NCBI GenBank assembly: GCA_947474905.1
Contig: CANJKQ010000096.1
Location: forward strand, 1-5,476
Origin: Pseudomonadota bacterium
GTDB lineage: Bacteria; Pseudomonadota; Alphaproteobacteria; Sphingomonadales; Sphingomonadaceae
Direction: 5' to 3'
Length of the DNA stretch: 5,476 nt
The translations under genes and the position numbers were made by a program. The stretch's first letter is position 1, and every line of letters starts with the position of its first letter. The notes beneath the pieces were generated by a model. That model did not search any database. It was not told the origin of the DNA and saw nothing but the letters and a program-made list of their open reading frames with translations. Below, piece by piece: positions 1 to 5,150 of this stretch.

Positions 1-996
1 AGCAAAGAGCTGTTCAACGTGCCGTTTGAGGATGCGGTGGGCGCCTTGCGCGGCACACCGGGATCAAAGGTTGCCGTCACCATCGTCCGCCCCGGTCGCG
101 ACAAGCCGATCACGCTGACGCTGACGCGCGAGAAAATCGTCATCGTGCCAGTCAAATGGTCGACCGAAGGCGCGATCGGCATTGTCAACATCAACACCTT
201 TTCTGATCAGACCGGCGATTATGTCAGGAAGGCGATTGCCGGGATCAAGGCCAAGCTGGGCCATGATCCGCTGGGCTATGTCGTCGATTTGCGCGACAAT
301 GGCGGCGGCTTGCTGGCCGAGGCGATTTCGGTGTCCGACACCTTCCTCGACCATGGCGAAATCGTCTCGCAACGCGGGCGCGGCAAGACCGATATTCAGC
401 GCTATTTCGCCACCCCCGGTGACGCGACCGGCGGCAAGCCGATCGTGGTGTTGACGAATGCCGGCACCGCATCCGCCTCCGAAATCGTCGCGGGCGCGCT
501 GCAGGACCATCACCGCGCGGTGGTGATCGGCACGCGGAGCTTTGGCAAGGGATCGGTCCAGTCACTGCTGCCCCTGGGCCCGCATACCGAAGTGCGGCTG
601 ACGACGGCGCGCTATTACACGCCCTCGGGCCGGTCGGTGCAGGAAGGCGGCATCGACCCCGATGTCGCGGTGCCGCAACTTTCCGACCCCGATTACAAGT
701 CGCGCCCCGTTTTCCGGGAGAATGACTTGCGCAAGCACCTGATCAATCAGGCCAAGGTCGATGATGCGGTGCTGGAGGAAGACACCACGCCGGACAAGCG
801 GATCAGCGAAAGCGCCGATGCCCTTAAAAAGCGCGGCATCGACGATTATCAGCTTTATTATGCGCTGAAGACGATCGCCCGGCTGGGCGGGCCGACCGAA
901 GTCGCGATGATCGACAAGCTCGGCGTCCACAAGCCGGTGCCGCAATTGCCGCCCGAAAAGCCCGACACCGCCGCGACGGCGCCCAAGAGCAATTGA
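1..996 (+). CDS. ctpA: Carboxy-terminal processing protease (S41 family), 3' part
   Basis: Periplasmic serine protease of the CtpA/Prc type, which trims C-termini of envelope proteins and often acts in cell-wall remodelling. The frame is open from base 1, so the signal peptide and most of the PDZ domain lie outside the window. The first ~40 residues are the end of the PDZ domain (EDAVGALRGTPGSKV). The S41 core follows, with VDLRDNGGGLL (bases ~280-315) and the Ser/Lys/Gln catalytic set: Ser in GTASASEI (codon 472-474), Lys in SFGKGSVQ (547-549) and Gln (559-561). The Ser-Lys spacing of 25 and Lys-Gln spacing of 4 match the family. After the core comes a ~100-residue charged helical tail and a Pro/Ala-rich end. 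The stop at 994-996 is 8 nt before the dsbB ATG, implying cotranscription. Family assignment is firm; the gene symbol is by family. Confidence 0.95.
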   Translation, partial: SKELFNVPFEDAVGALRGTPGSKVAVTIVRPGRDKPITLTLTREKIVIVPVKWSTEGAIGIVNINTFSDQTGDYVRKAIAGIKAKLGHDPLGYVVDLRDNGGGLLAEAISVSDTFLDHGEIVSQRGRGKTDIQRYFATPGDATGGKPIVVLTNAGTASASEIVAGALQDHHRAVVIGTRSFGKGSVQSLLPLGPHTEVRLTTARYYTPSGRSVQEGGIDPDVAVPQLSDPDYKSRPVFRENDLRKHLINQAKVDDAVLEEDTTPDKRISESADALKKRGIDDYQLYYALKTIARLGGPTEVAMIDKLGVHKPVPQLPPEKPDTAATAPKSN

Positions 997-1004
997 GCCC
1001 TGCC

Positions 1005-1496
1005 ATGACGGACGCCAATTTCCGCCTGGCCCGCGCCATGGCGCTGGCCGTGCCCGCCGCGTTGATGGCGGGCGCGCTGGGATCGCAATTCATCGGCCAT
1101 CTGGTGCCGTGCGAGATGTGCCATTGGCAGCGTTGGCCGCATTATACCGCCATCGCGCTGGCGGCGCTCGCCTTTGTGGTGCCGCAGCGGGGCGCGCAGC
1201 AACTGCTCGTCGCGCTCGCCGCGCTTGCCATCATCACCAGCGGCGCGATCGGGGTGTTCCACGCCGGTGTCGAGTATCACTGGTGGCAAGGCATTACGCC
1301 GTGCGCCACGACGCTCAAAGACACCAGCGGATCGGCGGCAGACGTGCTCGCCAAGATCATGGCCGCGCCGGTGGTGCGCTGCGACGCGCCGCAATGGACG
1401 CTGTTCGGCATATCGCTTGCTGGCTTCAATGCCCTCTTTTCGCTTGCCGGGGGCGCCACCATCTTGGCGCTGATGGCACGAAAGGCAACCGCATGA
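1005..1496 (+). CDS. dsbB: Disulfide bond formation protein B family (quinone-linked oxidase of DsbA)
   Basis: Inner-membrane protein of 163 aa that re-oxidises the periplasmic dithiol oxidase DsbA and passes the electrons to quinone. Visible hallmarks are four hydrophobic segments (about residues 11-31, 46-60, 66-85, 133-157) and the first-loop motif C36-E-M-C39-H-W-Q-R43, where R43 corresponds to the quinone-contacting Arg of E. coli DsbB. The second periplasmic loop has a cysteine pair, C100 and C126, whose 26-residue spacing equals that of the E. coli protein. I chose ATG 1005. An in-frame TTG at 993 overlaps the upstream stop and would add only four residues. The gene overlaps coq7 by the ATGA at 1493-1496, so the two are translationally coupled. 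Pairing with Coq7 makes functional sense because the electron acceptor is ubiquinone. Confidence 0.93.
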   Translation: MTDANFRLARAMALAVPAALMAGALGSQFIGHLVPCEMCHWQRWPHYTAIALAALAFVVPQRGAQQLLVALAALAIITSGAIGVFHAGVEYHWWQGITPCATTLKDTSGSAADVLAKIMAAPVVRCDAPQWTLFGISLAGFNALFSLAGGATILALMARKATA

Positions 1497-2026
1497 GCTG
1501 GAAACCCGGCGACCCGCGCGCGGCGCGCGACGCGATGATCCGCGTTGACCAGGCGGGCGAATATGGCGCGACGCGCATCTATGCCGGCCAATTGGCGGTG
1601 ATGGGTGATCGCGGCCCCGCCGCCCGCGCGATTGCGGCAATGGCCAATCAGGAAGTTCGCCATCGCGTGTTTTTCGACCGGATGATGGCGGAGCGCGGCG
1701 TGCGGCCGACCTTGCTCCAGCCTTTCTGGAATGTGGCGGGCTTTGCGCTCGGCGCGGTGACGGCGGCGATCGGCCCCAGCGCGGCCATGGCGTGCACGGC
1801 GGCCGTCGAGACCGAGATTGACCGCCATTATTCCGCGCAGCTCGCCGCGCTGGGCAAGGACGATCCGGAACTTTCCAGCGCAATCGCCGATTTTCAGGCC
1901 GATGAGCTGGAACATCGCGACACCGCGCTGGCCAGCGGCGCGGAGGACGCGCCGGCCTATCCACTGTTGAGCGGGCTGATCCGGCTGGGCTGCCGCATCG
2001 CGATTGCCACGGCGGCGCGGATATGA
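1493..2026 (+). CDS. coq7: Demethoxyubiquinone hydroxylase family protein (Coq7)
   Basis: Diiron monooxygenase of 177 aa catalysing the penultimate ubiquinone step, hydroxylation of demethoxyubiquinone, at the membrane surface. All six expected iron ligands are visible: E23 in RVDQAGEYGA, E54 and H57 in NQEVRH, E106 in AVETEID, E138 and H141 in DELEH. Other family signatures are IYAGQLAV, RPTLLQPFWNVAGFALGA and AAMACTAAVE. The length is normal for bacterial Coq7. The ATG overlaps the dsbB stop (ATGA), and AAAGG at 1481-1485 sits 7 nt upstream as a ribosome-binding site. It is the last gene of the ctpA-dsbB-coq7 run. I see no truncation and no missing ligand. Confidence 0.95.
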   Translation: MSWKPGDPRAARDAMIRVDQAGEYGATRIYAGQLAVMGDRGPAARAIAAMANQEVRHRVFFDRMMAERGVRPTLLQPFWNVAGFALGAVTAAIGPSAAMACTAAVETEIDRHYSAQLAALGKDDPELSSAIADFQADELEHRDTALASGAEDAPAYPLLSGLIRLGCRIAIATAARI

Positions 2027-2051
2027 CAGGCTGCCTGTTGAGGGGCAGGAT

Positions 2052-2071
2052 CGGCACCGTCAGCGGTGCTG
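2052..2071 (+). other. Short stem-loop between coq7 and the secreted hypothetical gene
   Basis: CGGCACCG and CGGTGCTG flank a TCAG loop, giving an 8-bp stem that includes one G-T pair; the inner six pairs are perfect. It lies 25 nt after the coq7 stop and just before the RBS of the next gene. No T-run follows, so it is not a canonical intrinsic terminator. It could be a weak processing or attenuation structure in the leader. Function is unproven. Confidence 0.35.
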
Positions 2072-2072
2072 T

Positions 2073-2077
2073 GGGAG
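2073..2077 (+). promoter_or_regulatory. Ribosome-binding site deciding the 2087 start
   Basis: GGGAG ends 9 nt before ATG 2087. It supports that ATG over the in-frame GTG at 2066, which lies upstream of this site inside the stem-loop and would put seven extra, mostly polar residues ahead of the signal peptide. Confidence 0.6.
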
Positions 2078-2086
2078 CATGATGCG

Positions 2087-2656
2087 ATGGTAACGACCCC
2101 CTTCCGCTTGACCGTGGCGCTGACCCTTGCCGTTGGCACGGCGCTGCCCGCGCTTGCCCAGCAGGCATCCCCACCGCCGACCATTGCCAATCCACCCAAG
2201 ATTGCCAACCCGCCCAAAATTGCCAATCCGCCAACGATCGCGAAAACGCCGCAGGCGGATAATGGCCCCACTGTCGCCGCCATGCCGGCGAGCATTGCCG
2301 ATACCGGCCGCCACGAAGCGCCCGTCAACGGCATCCTTTATATTTACGGCAATGAACGCTGCCCGACCGATTCCAACGGCAACGAAGTCGTCGTCTGCGT
2401 CCGCCGCAGCGCCGATGAACGCTTCCGCCTGCCCAAGGATTTGCGCCAGGGCTCGATCAAGCCCGAATATCAGGCCTGGGCGCAGCGCCAGCAGGGCACG
2501 CTGGCGGCGGGCGCCGCGGGCCTTGGCTCGTGCTCGACGGTCGGGCTCGGCGGCGCCACCGGGTGCCAGACTCAGCAATTCGAGGCCTATAAGGCCGAGC
2601 GCGCCGCGCGAAAGGCGGAAGACAAGGCCGTTCAGGACTCGGTCCACCCCAACTGA
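2087..2656 (+). CDS. Secreted hypothetical protein with four cysteines and an IANPPK repeat
   Basis: A 189-aa protein that I do not recognise as a named family, although similar hypothetical proteins are common in sphingomonads. Residues 1-24 form a clear Sec signal peptide with an ALA-Q cleavage site at 24/25. Residues 25-56 are a Pro-rich linker with hexapeptide repeats (IANPPK, IANPPK, IANPPT, IAKTPQ). A compact region follows, with ILYIYGNERCPTDSNG and VVVCVRR (C92, C104), then LPKDLRQGSIKPEYQAWAQ, a Gly/Ala-rich stretch with C149 and C160, and a charged C-terminal helix. The two Cys pairs fit disulfides in an exported protein. The gene sits 60 nt behind coq7 and may share its transcript. 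The role is unknown; cell-envelope location is inferred from the signal peptide. Confidence 0.85.
   Translation: MVTTPFRLTVALTLAVGTALPALAQQASPPPTIANPPKIANPPKIANPPTIAKTPQADNGPTVAAMPASIADTGRHEAPVNGILYIYGNERCPTDSNGNEVVVCVRRSADERFRLPKDLRQGSIKPEYQAWAQRQQGTLAAGAAGLGSCSTVGLGGATGCQTQQFEAYKAERAARKAEDKAVQDSVHPN
2183..2254 (+). repeat. 18-bp tandem repeat encoding IANPPK-like hexapeptides
   Basis: Units run 2183-2200, 2201-2218, 2219-2236 and a decayed 2237-2254. The first three are nearly identical (ATTGCCAAYCC core), while the fourth reads IAKTPQ. The repeat is in frame, so gain or loss of units would only change linker length. Confidence 0.85.
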
Positions 2657-2658
2657 TC

Positions 2659-2724
2659 CTGCCTGGCTGACGGCAGCCCTTTCCCCCGAGCATCGTTGCG
2701 GGGTGAAAGGGCCTGCCAAGGCAG
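2659..2724 (+). other. Long imperfect hairpin in the 2657-2802 spacer
   Basis: The inner stem pairs GCCCTTTCCCCC (2676-2687) with GGGG-T-GAAAGGGC (2700-2712, one bulged T) around a 12-nt loop. An outer arm pairs CTGCCTGGC (2659-2667) with GCCAAGGCAG (2715-2724, one bulged A). It starts 2 nt after the stop of the secreted protein gene. No T-tract follows. It may act as an RNA-stabilising or terminator-like 3' structure, or be a copy of a palindromic intergenic repeat. I cannot distinguish these from one copy. Confidence 0.5.
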
Positions 2725-2726
2725 CG

Positions 2727-2736
2727 GACCGCGGTC
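2727..2736. repeat. 10-bp perfect palindrome GACCGCGGTC
   Basis: Perfectly self-complementary and 66 bp before the ATG of the membrane-protein gene. It could be a dimeric regulator half-site pair, but such GC-rich palindromes also arise by chance in this composition. Confidence 0.3.
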
Positions 2737-2790
2737 GCCCCATCGCTCGACATGACCGAAGAAGGCGCTAGCTTGTCGGCTCGTGCGTGA

Positions 2791-2796
2791 AGGGGG
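2791..2796 (+). promoter_or_regulatory. Ribosome-binding site of the DUF2306-like gene
   Basis: AGGGGG lies 6 nt before ATG 2803 and decides this start. The only other in-frame candidates lie downstream. Confidence 0.6.
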
Positions 2797-2802
2797 ATTG
2801 GC

Positions 2803-3312
2803 ATGGCGACACTTGCAAGAAAATCGGCGCGACCCAAGGCAATCGATGCCGATTTGTTCGAACGCGTGCTCGCCTGGGGGGCGATCATCCTGCTCGGCTT
2901 TGTCGTCGCGGCGCTGGCGCGCGGCTATCCTTATTGGGGCAAGGTGCCGCTTGCGATCTGGGGTCATCTTGCCACCATTGTGGTTGCGCTGGCGCTGACC
3001 CCGATCATGCTGCTCCGTCGCCGTGGCGACCGGCTGCACCGGCGCCTGGGCACCGTGTGGGTCGTGGCCATGATCCTTACCGCGCTTGACAGTTTGCTGG
3101 TGCGCAACGTCAATCACGGCGGGTTCAGCATCATCCATCTGCTGTCGGTCTGGACGCTGATTCAGGTGCCGATAATCTGGTGGTCGGCGCGGCACCACCA
3201 TGTCCGCCAGCATCGCGGATCGGTGCGCGGCATGGTGCTGGGCGCGCTGTTGATCGCGGGATTTTTCACCTTTCCGTTCAATCGCCTGCTTGGCCAGTTC
3301 CTGTTCGGTTGA
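2803..3312 (+). CDS. DUF2306-like small polytopic membrane protein
   Basis: A 169-aa inner-membrane protein with a short charged N-terminus and about four to five hydrophobic segments (residues ~22-39, 50-71, 83-101, 109-128, 141-158). The loop after the second segment reads RRRGDRLHRRLGTVWV. The loop after the fourth is His/Arg-rich (SARHHHVRQHRGSVRGM). The pattern of LHRRLG, a TM pair, then HR-x-x-x-R-G-M followed by a TM resembles DUF2306 (predicted membrane protein, no known reaction). The several histidines (H55, H79, H112, H131-133, H137) near membrane boundaries could bind metal or haem, but that is speculation. It has its own RBS and a 146-nt upstream spacer. Only 30 nt separate it from the radical SAM gene, which appears to have its own promoter. 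Confidence 0.8.
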   Translation: MATLARKSARPKAIDADLFERVLAWGAIILLGFVVAALARGYPYWGKVPLAIWGHLATIVVALALTPIMLLRRRGDRLHRRLGTVWVVAMILTALDSLLVRNVNHGGFSIIHLLSVWTLIQVPIIWWSARHHHVRQHRGSVRGMVLGALLIAGFFTFPFNRLLGQFLFG

Positions 3313-3336
3313 TTCTGCCGGTCAGGAACATATAAT
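3309..3336 (+). promoter_or_regulatory. Predicted promoter of the radical SAM gene (leaderless)
   Basis: TTGATT (3309-3314) and the exact consensus TATAAT (3331-3336) are separated by 16 bp. The -35 overlaps the stop codon of the preceding gene. Transcription would start about 6-8 nt after the -10, at 3342-3344, which is the ATG itself. No Shine-Dalgarno sits at normal spacing; AGGA at 3324-3327 is 15 nt away. This fits a leaderless mRNA. Confidence 0.65.
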
Positions 3337-3340
3337 GAAC
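3326..3340. promoter_or_regulatory. Putative LexA (SOS) operator, GAAC-N7-GAAC
   Basis: GAACATATAATGAAC is an exact match to GAAC-N7-GAAC, the reverse complement of the direct-repeat SOS box GTTC-N7-GTTC known for alphaproteobacterial LexA. The N7 spacer contains the -10 hexamer, so bound LexA would block RNA polymerase. It lies 2 nt before the ATG of a DNA-repair-type gene. By manual scan I found no other such pair in the window. Confidence 0.7.
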
Positions 3341-3342
3341 GC

Positions 3343-4590
3343 ATGGCCCAGTTGGACGTGCGTCAAAAGCTTGAGATTCTTGCCGATGCGGCGAAATATG
3401 ATGCGTCATGCGCCTCGTCGGGCGCACCACGGCGAACGTCGCGCGATGGCAAGGGGCTGGGGTCAACTGGCCCCGGCATGGGCATTTGCCACGCCTATGC
3501 CCCCGATGGCCGCTGCATCAGCCTGCTCAAGATATTGCTGACCAACAGCTGCATTTTCGACTGCCATTATTGCATCAACCGCAAAAGTTCGAACGTCGCG
3601 CGGGCGCGCTTTACGGCACGCGAAGTGGTTGAGCTGACGCTGGCCTTTTACAAGCGCAATTATATCGAGGGGCTGTTCCTGTCGTCGGGCATCATCAAAT
3701 CGTCCGATTATACGATGGAGCAGATTGTTGAGGTGGCGCGCTCGCTCCGCCAGGATCATGGCTTTCGCGGTTATATCCACCTGAAGACGATCCCCGACGC
3801 CGATGCCGATCTGGTGCGGCAGGCGGGGCTGTACGCCGATCGCGTGTCGATCAATGTCGAATTGCCGACCGTGGCGGGGCTGACCCGGCTGGCGCCCGAC
3901 AAATCGGCGCCGCGCATCGAAGGCGCGATGCAGGGCATGAAAGCCGCGATCATCGACACCGCCGACGCCAAAAAACGCTATAAGTCCGCGCCCCGCTTCG
4001 CGCCGGCCGGGCAATCGACGCAAATGATCGTCGGCGCCGACGCCGCGACCGATGGCGACATTATCGCGCGGGCGCATGGGCTTTACGACCGGTTTGGCCT
4101 GCGGCGCGTCTATTATTCCGCGTTCAGCCCGATTCCCGATGCCTCAAGCGTCTTGCCGCTGCAACGCCCGCCGCTGATGCGCGAGCACCGGCTATATCAG
4201 TCGGACTGGCTGATGCGGTTTTACCAATACCGGCCCGATGAAGTGGTGGCGGCGGCCGATCCGGCGACGGGCATGCTGCCGCTCGATATCGACCCCAAGC
4301 TTGCCTGGGCGCTCAAGTTCCGCGCGCACTTCCCGGTCGACATCAACGCCGCGCCCAAGGAGCTGTTGCTGCGCGTGCCGGGGCTTGGGACGAAAGCTGT
4401 CGCGTCCATCCTGTCGGCACGGCGCTGGCGGCGGTTGCGGATCGATGATGTGGCGCGGCTGACGCAATCGATCGCCAAGGTGCGGCCGTTCATCGTGGCG
4501 GAGGATTGGCGGCCAACCGCCCTGGTTGACCGGGTGGATTTGAAGGCGGTTGCGGCGCCGAAGGCAAAGCAATTGGAACTGTTCGGGTAG
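3343..4590 (+). CDS. Putative DNA modification/repair radical SAM protein with C-terminal helix-hairpin-helix
   Basis: A 415-aa protein matching the spore-photoproduct-lyase-related family described as TIGR03916, whose chemistry is unknown. Residues 20-65 carry the family's leading region (KYDASCASSG, GICHAYAPDGRC, ISLLKILLTN). The 4Fe-4S radical SAM motif is C70-x3-C74-x2-C77 (CIFDCHYC), followed by the (beta/alpha) barrel with LFLSSGI (~111-117) and GYIHLKTIP (~143-151). Three further Cys (C23, C49, C58) precede the cluster. Residues 333-365 (DINAAPKELLLRVPGLGTKAV and following) form a helix-hairpin-helix for non-specific DNA binding. The protein ends KQLELFG, where QLELF resembles the sliding-clamp binding consensus QL(S/D)LF. 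ATG 3343 is chosen because the frame and the predicted transcription start coincide there. Regulation is probably by LexA through the operator at 3326-3340. The usual neighbour, a DUF4130/UdgX protein, begins at 5151 after an inserted small gene. Confidence 0.9.
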   Translation: MAQLDVRQKLEILADAAKYDASCASSGAPRRTSRDGKGLGSTGPGMGICHAYAPDGRCISLLKILLTNSCIFDCHYCINRKSSNVARARFTAREVVELTLAFYKRNYIEGLFLSSGIIKSSDYTMEQIVEVARSLRQDHGFRGYIHLKTIPDADADLVRQAGLYADRVSINVELPTVAGLTRLAPDKSAPRIEGAMQGMKAAIIDTADAKKRYKSAPRFAPAGQSTQMIVGADAATDGDIIARAHGLYDRFGLRRVYYSAFSPIPDASSVLPLQRPPLMREHRLYQSDWLMRFYQYRPDEVVAAADPATGMLPLDIDPKLAWALKFRAHFPVDINAAPKELLLRVPGLGTKAVASILSARRWRRLRIDDVARLTQSIAKVRPFIVAEDWRPTALVDRVDLKAVAAPKAKQLELFG

Positions 4591-4610
4591 CGTCGCTCTT
4601 GGCTATCCAA

Positions 4611-4647
4611 GCTTGAAATGATCAGTTCAAAACTATTCATTTCAGGC
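4611..4647 (+). other. AT-rich inverted repeat after the radical SAM gene
   Basis: GCTTGAAATG (4611-4620) pairs with CATTTCAGGC (4638-4647) through ten pairs including one G-T, with a 17-nt loop. A T5 run follows only at 4666-4670, so a standard intrinsic terminator is doubtful. An alternative TTGAA/TTCAA stem overlaps it. It marks the left part of the AT-rich island (4591-4699), where no other feature is evident. Confidence 0.35.
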
Positions 4648-4690
4648 GTGCTAATAAGGCGCGCATTTTTGTACATTCCTAGCCGAAAAG

Positions 4691-4695
4691 GGAGG
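4691..4695 (+). promoter_or_regulatory. Strong Shine-Dalgarno of the small lipoprotein gene
   Basis: GGAGG within AAGGGAGGGG (4688-4697) lies 4 nt before ATG 4700. It is a stronger match than those of the neighbouring genes and fixes both the start and the strand of this ORF. Confidence 0.65.
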
Positions 4696-4699
4696 GGCT

Positions 4700-5101
4700 A
4701 TGCGAAAAATACTATGCCTTACGTTTGCGCTTCTACTGGACGGATGCAACGCGCTGCCGCAGGGAACTCCGGTACAGCAGCAGGTGCGAAGGGCTTCTGA
4801 TGTTCCCGTTGGCCGGTTTATAATCGTCCATAGCCCGGAAATCGAAAGAGATACGACGCTCCTCGATACGGCTACCGGACGCACTTGGCAGCTTGTCGTT
4901 GACAAGCAACAGAACGAGTCATGGGAGGCTTTCGGCCAGGACAACGGCATGCCTATTCCGACAGACATTCCAAATGGTGAAGAGGCGAAATACACTAAAG
5001 TATCTGACCAGGTTGCACCGGTTAAGGTCAAAGGAAACCCTTTCGAAGACACAAACTCAAATGCAGGCGCCGCTCGAGCCACAAACCATGACAAGCTTTA
5101 A
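4700..5101 (+). CDS. Small putative lipoprotein, unknown function, in an AT-richer island
   Basis: A 133-aa protein of no family I can name. Residues 1-15 are a lipoprotein-type signal (MRKILCLTFALLLDG) with lipidation Cys at C16. The lipobox LLDGC has an unusual Asp at -2. Residues 39-66 read RFIIVHSPEIERDTTLLDTATGRTWQL. The TLLDTxTGRxW element, a likely beta-hairpin, recurs in many small uncharacterised bacterial proteins. The C-terminal half is polar and probably disordered. Codon use differs from neighbours: ATA and CTA occur in the first codons and GC is clearly lower. The gene sits between the radical SAM gene and its usual DUF4130/UdgX partner, so it looks like a later insertion. Envelope location is inferred from the signal; no link to DNA repair is visible. 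Confidence 0.75.
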   Translation: MRKILCLTFALLLDGCNALPQGTPVQQQVRRASDVPVGRFIIVHSPEIERDTTLLDTATGRTWQLVVDKQQNESWEAFGQDNGMPIPTDIPNGEEAKYTKVSDQVAPVKVKGNPFEDTNSNAGAARATNHDKL

Positions 5102-5119
5102 TTTGGTCGACATGGTTTG
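5082..5119 (+). other. 9-bp inverted repeat at the end of the lipoprotein gene
   Basis: CAAACCATG (5082-5090) and CATGGTTTG (5111-5119) are perfect complements around a 20-nt loop that contains the stop codon. The loop is long and no T-run follows. It may be a weak 3' structure, a binding site, or an end of the inserted island. Confidence 0.3.
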
Positions 5120-5146
5120 AACGGGTCCAACACGTCTTACTTTAAT
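5117..5146 (+). promoter_or_regulatory. Candidate promoter of the DUF4130/UdgX gene
   Basis: TTGAAC (5117-5122) and TTTAAT (5141-5146) are 18 bp apart, matching 4/6 and 5/6 of the consensus. Transcription would start at or next to ATG 5151, again without room for a Shine-Dalgarno, mirroring the radical SAM gene. The spacer is on the long side, so confidence is low. Confidence 0.35.
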
Positions 5147-5150
5147 GCCC

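Noticed and set aside
993..1004. TTG start for dsbB
   Set aside because: It overlaps the ctpA stop and adds MSPA before a normal ATG. There is no better ribosome-binding site for it.
2066..2086. GTG start for the secreted hypothetical protein
   Set aside because: It sits inside a stem-loop, puts seven residues before a good signal peptide, and lies upstream of the GGGAG that serves ATG 2087.
858..2234. 458-codon open frame on the - strand
   Set aside because: Antisense shadow over dsbB and coq7. Its product is Arg/Pro/Ser-rich low-complexity sequence, while the + strand carries complete family motifs.
2747..2773. Promoter for the DUF2306-like gene (TCGACA ... CTAGCT)
   Set aside because: Weak -10 match and non-optimal spacing; not supportable without transcript data.
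3297..3306. GTTCCTGTTC as a second LexA site
   Set aside because: The two GTTC half-sites are 2 bp apart, not 7, and code for the end of the membrane protein.
3290..3541. Alternative + frame starting upstream of the radical SAM gene
   Set aside because: Out of frame with the CxxxCxxC protein and with no family features. The ATG at 3335 belongs to this shadow.
4611..4670. Intrinsic terminator after the radical SAM gene
   Set aside because: The stem is AT-rich with a 17-nt loop, and the T5 run lies 18 nt beyond it, so the layout is wrong for a standard terminator. Kept only as an inverted repeat.
4651..5094. 147-codon open frame on the - strand over the lipoprotein gene
   Set aside because: The + strand frame has a strong Shine-Dalgarno, a lipoprotein signal and a recognisable TLLDTATGRTW element. 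The - strand frame shows none of these and is Ser/Cys-rich.
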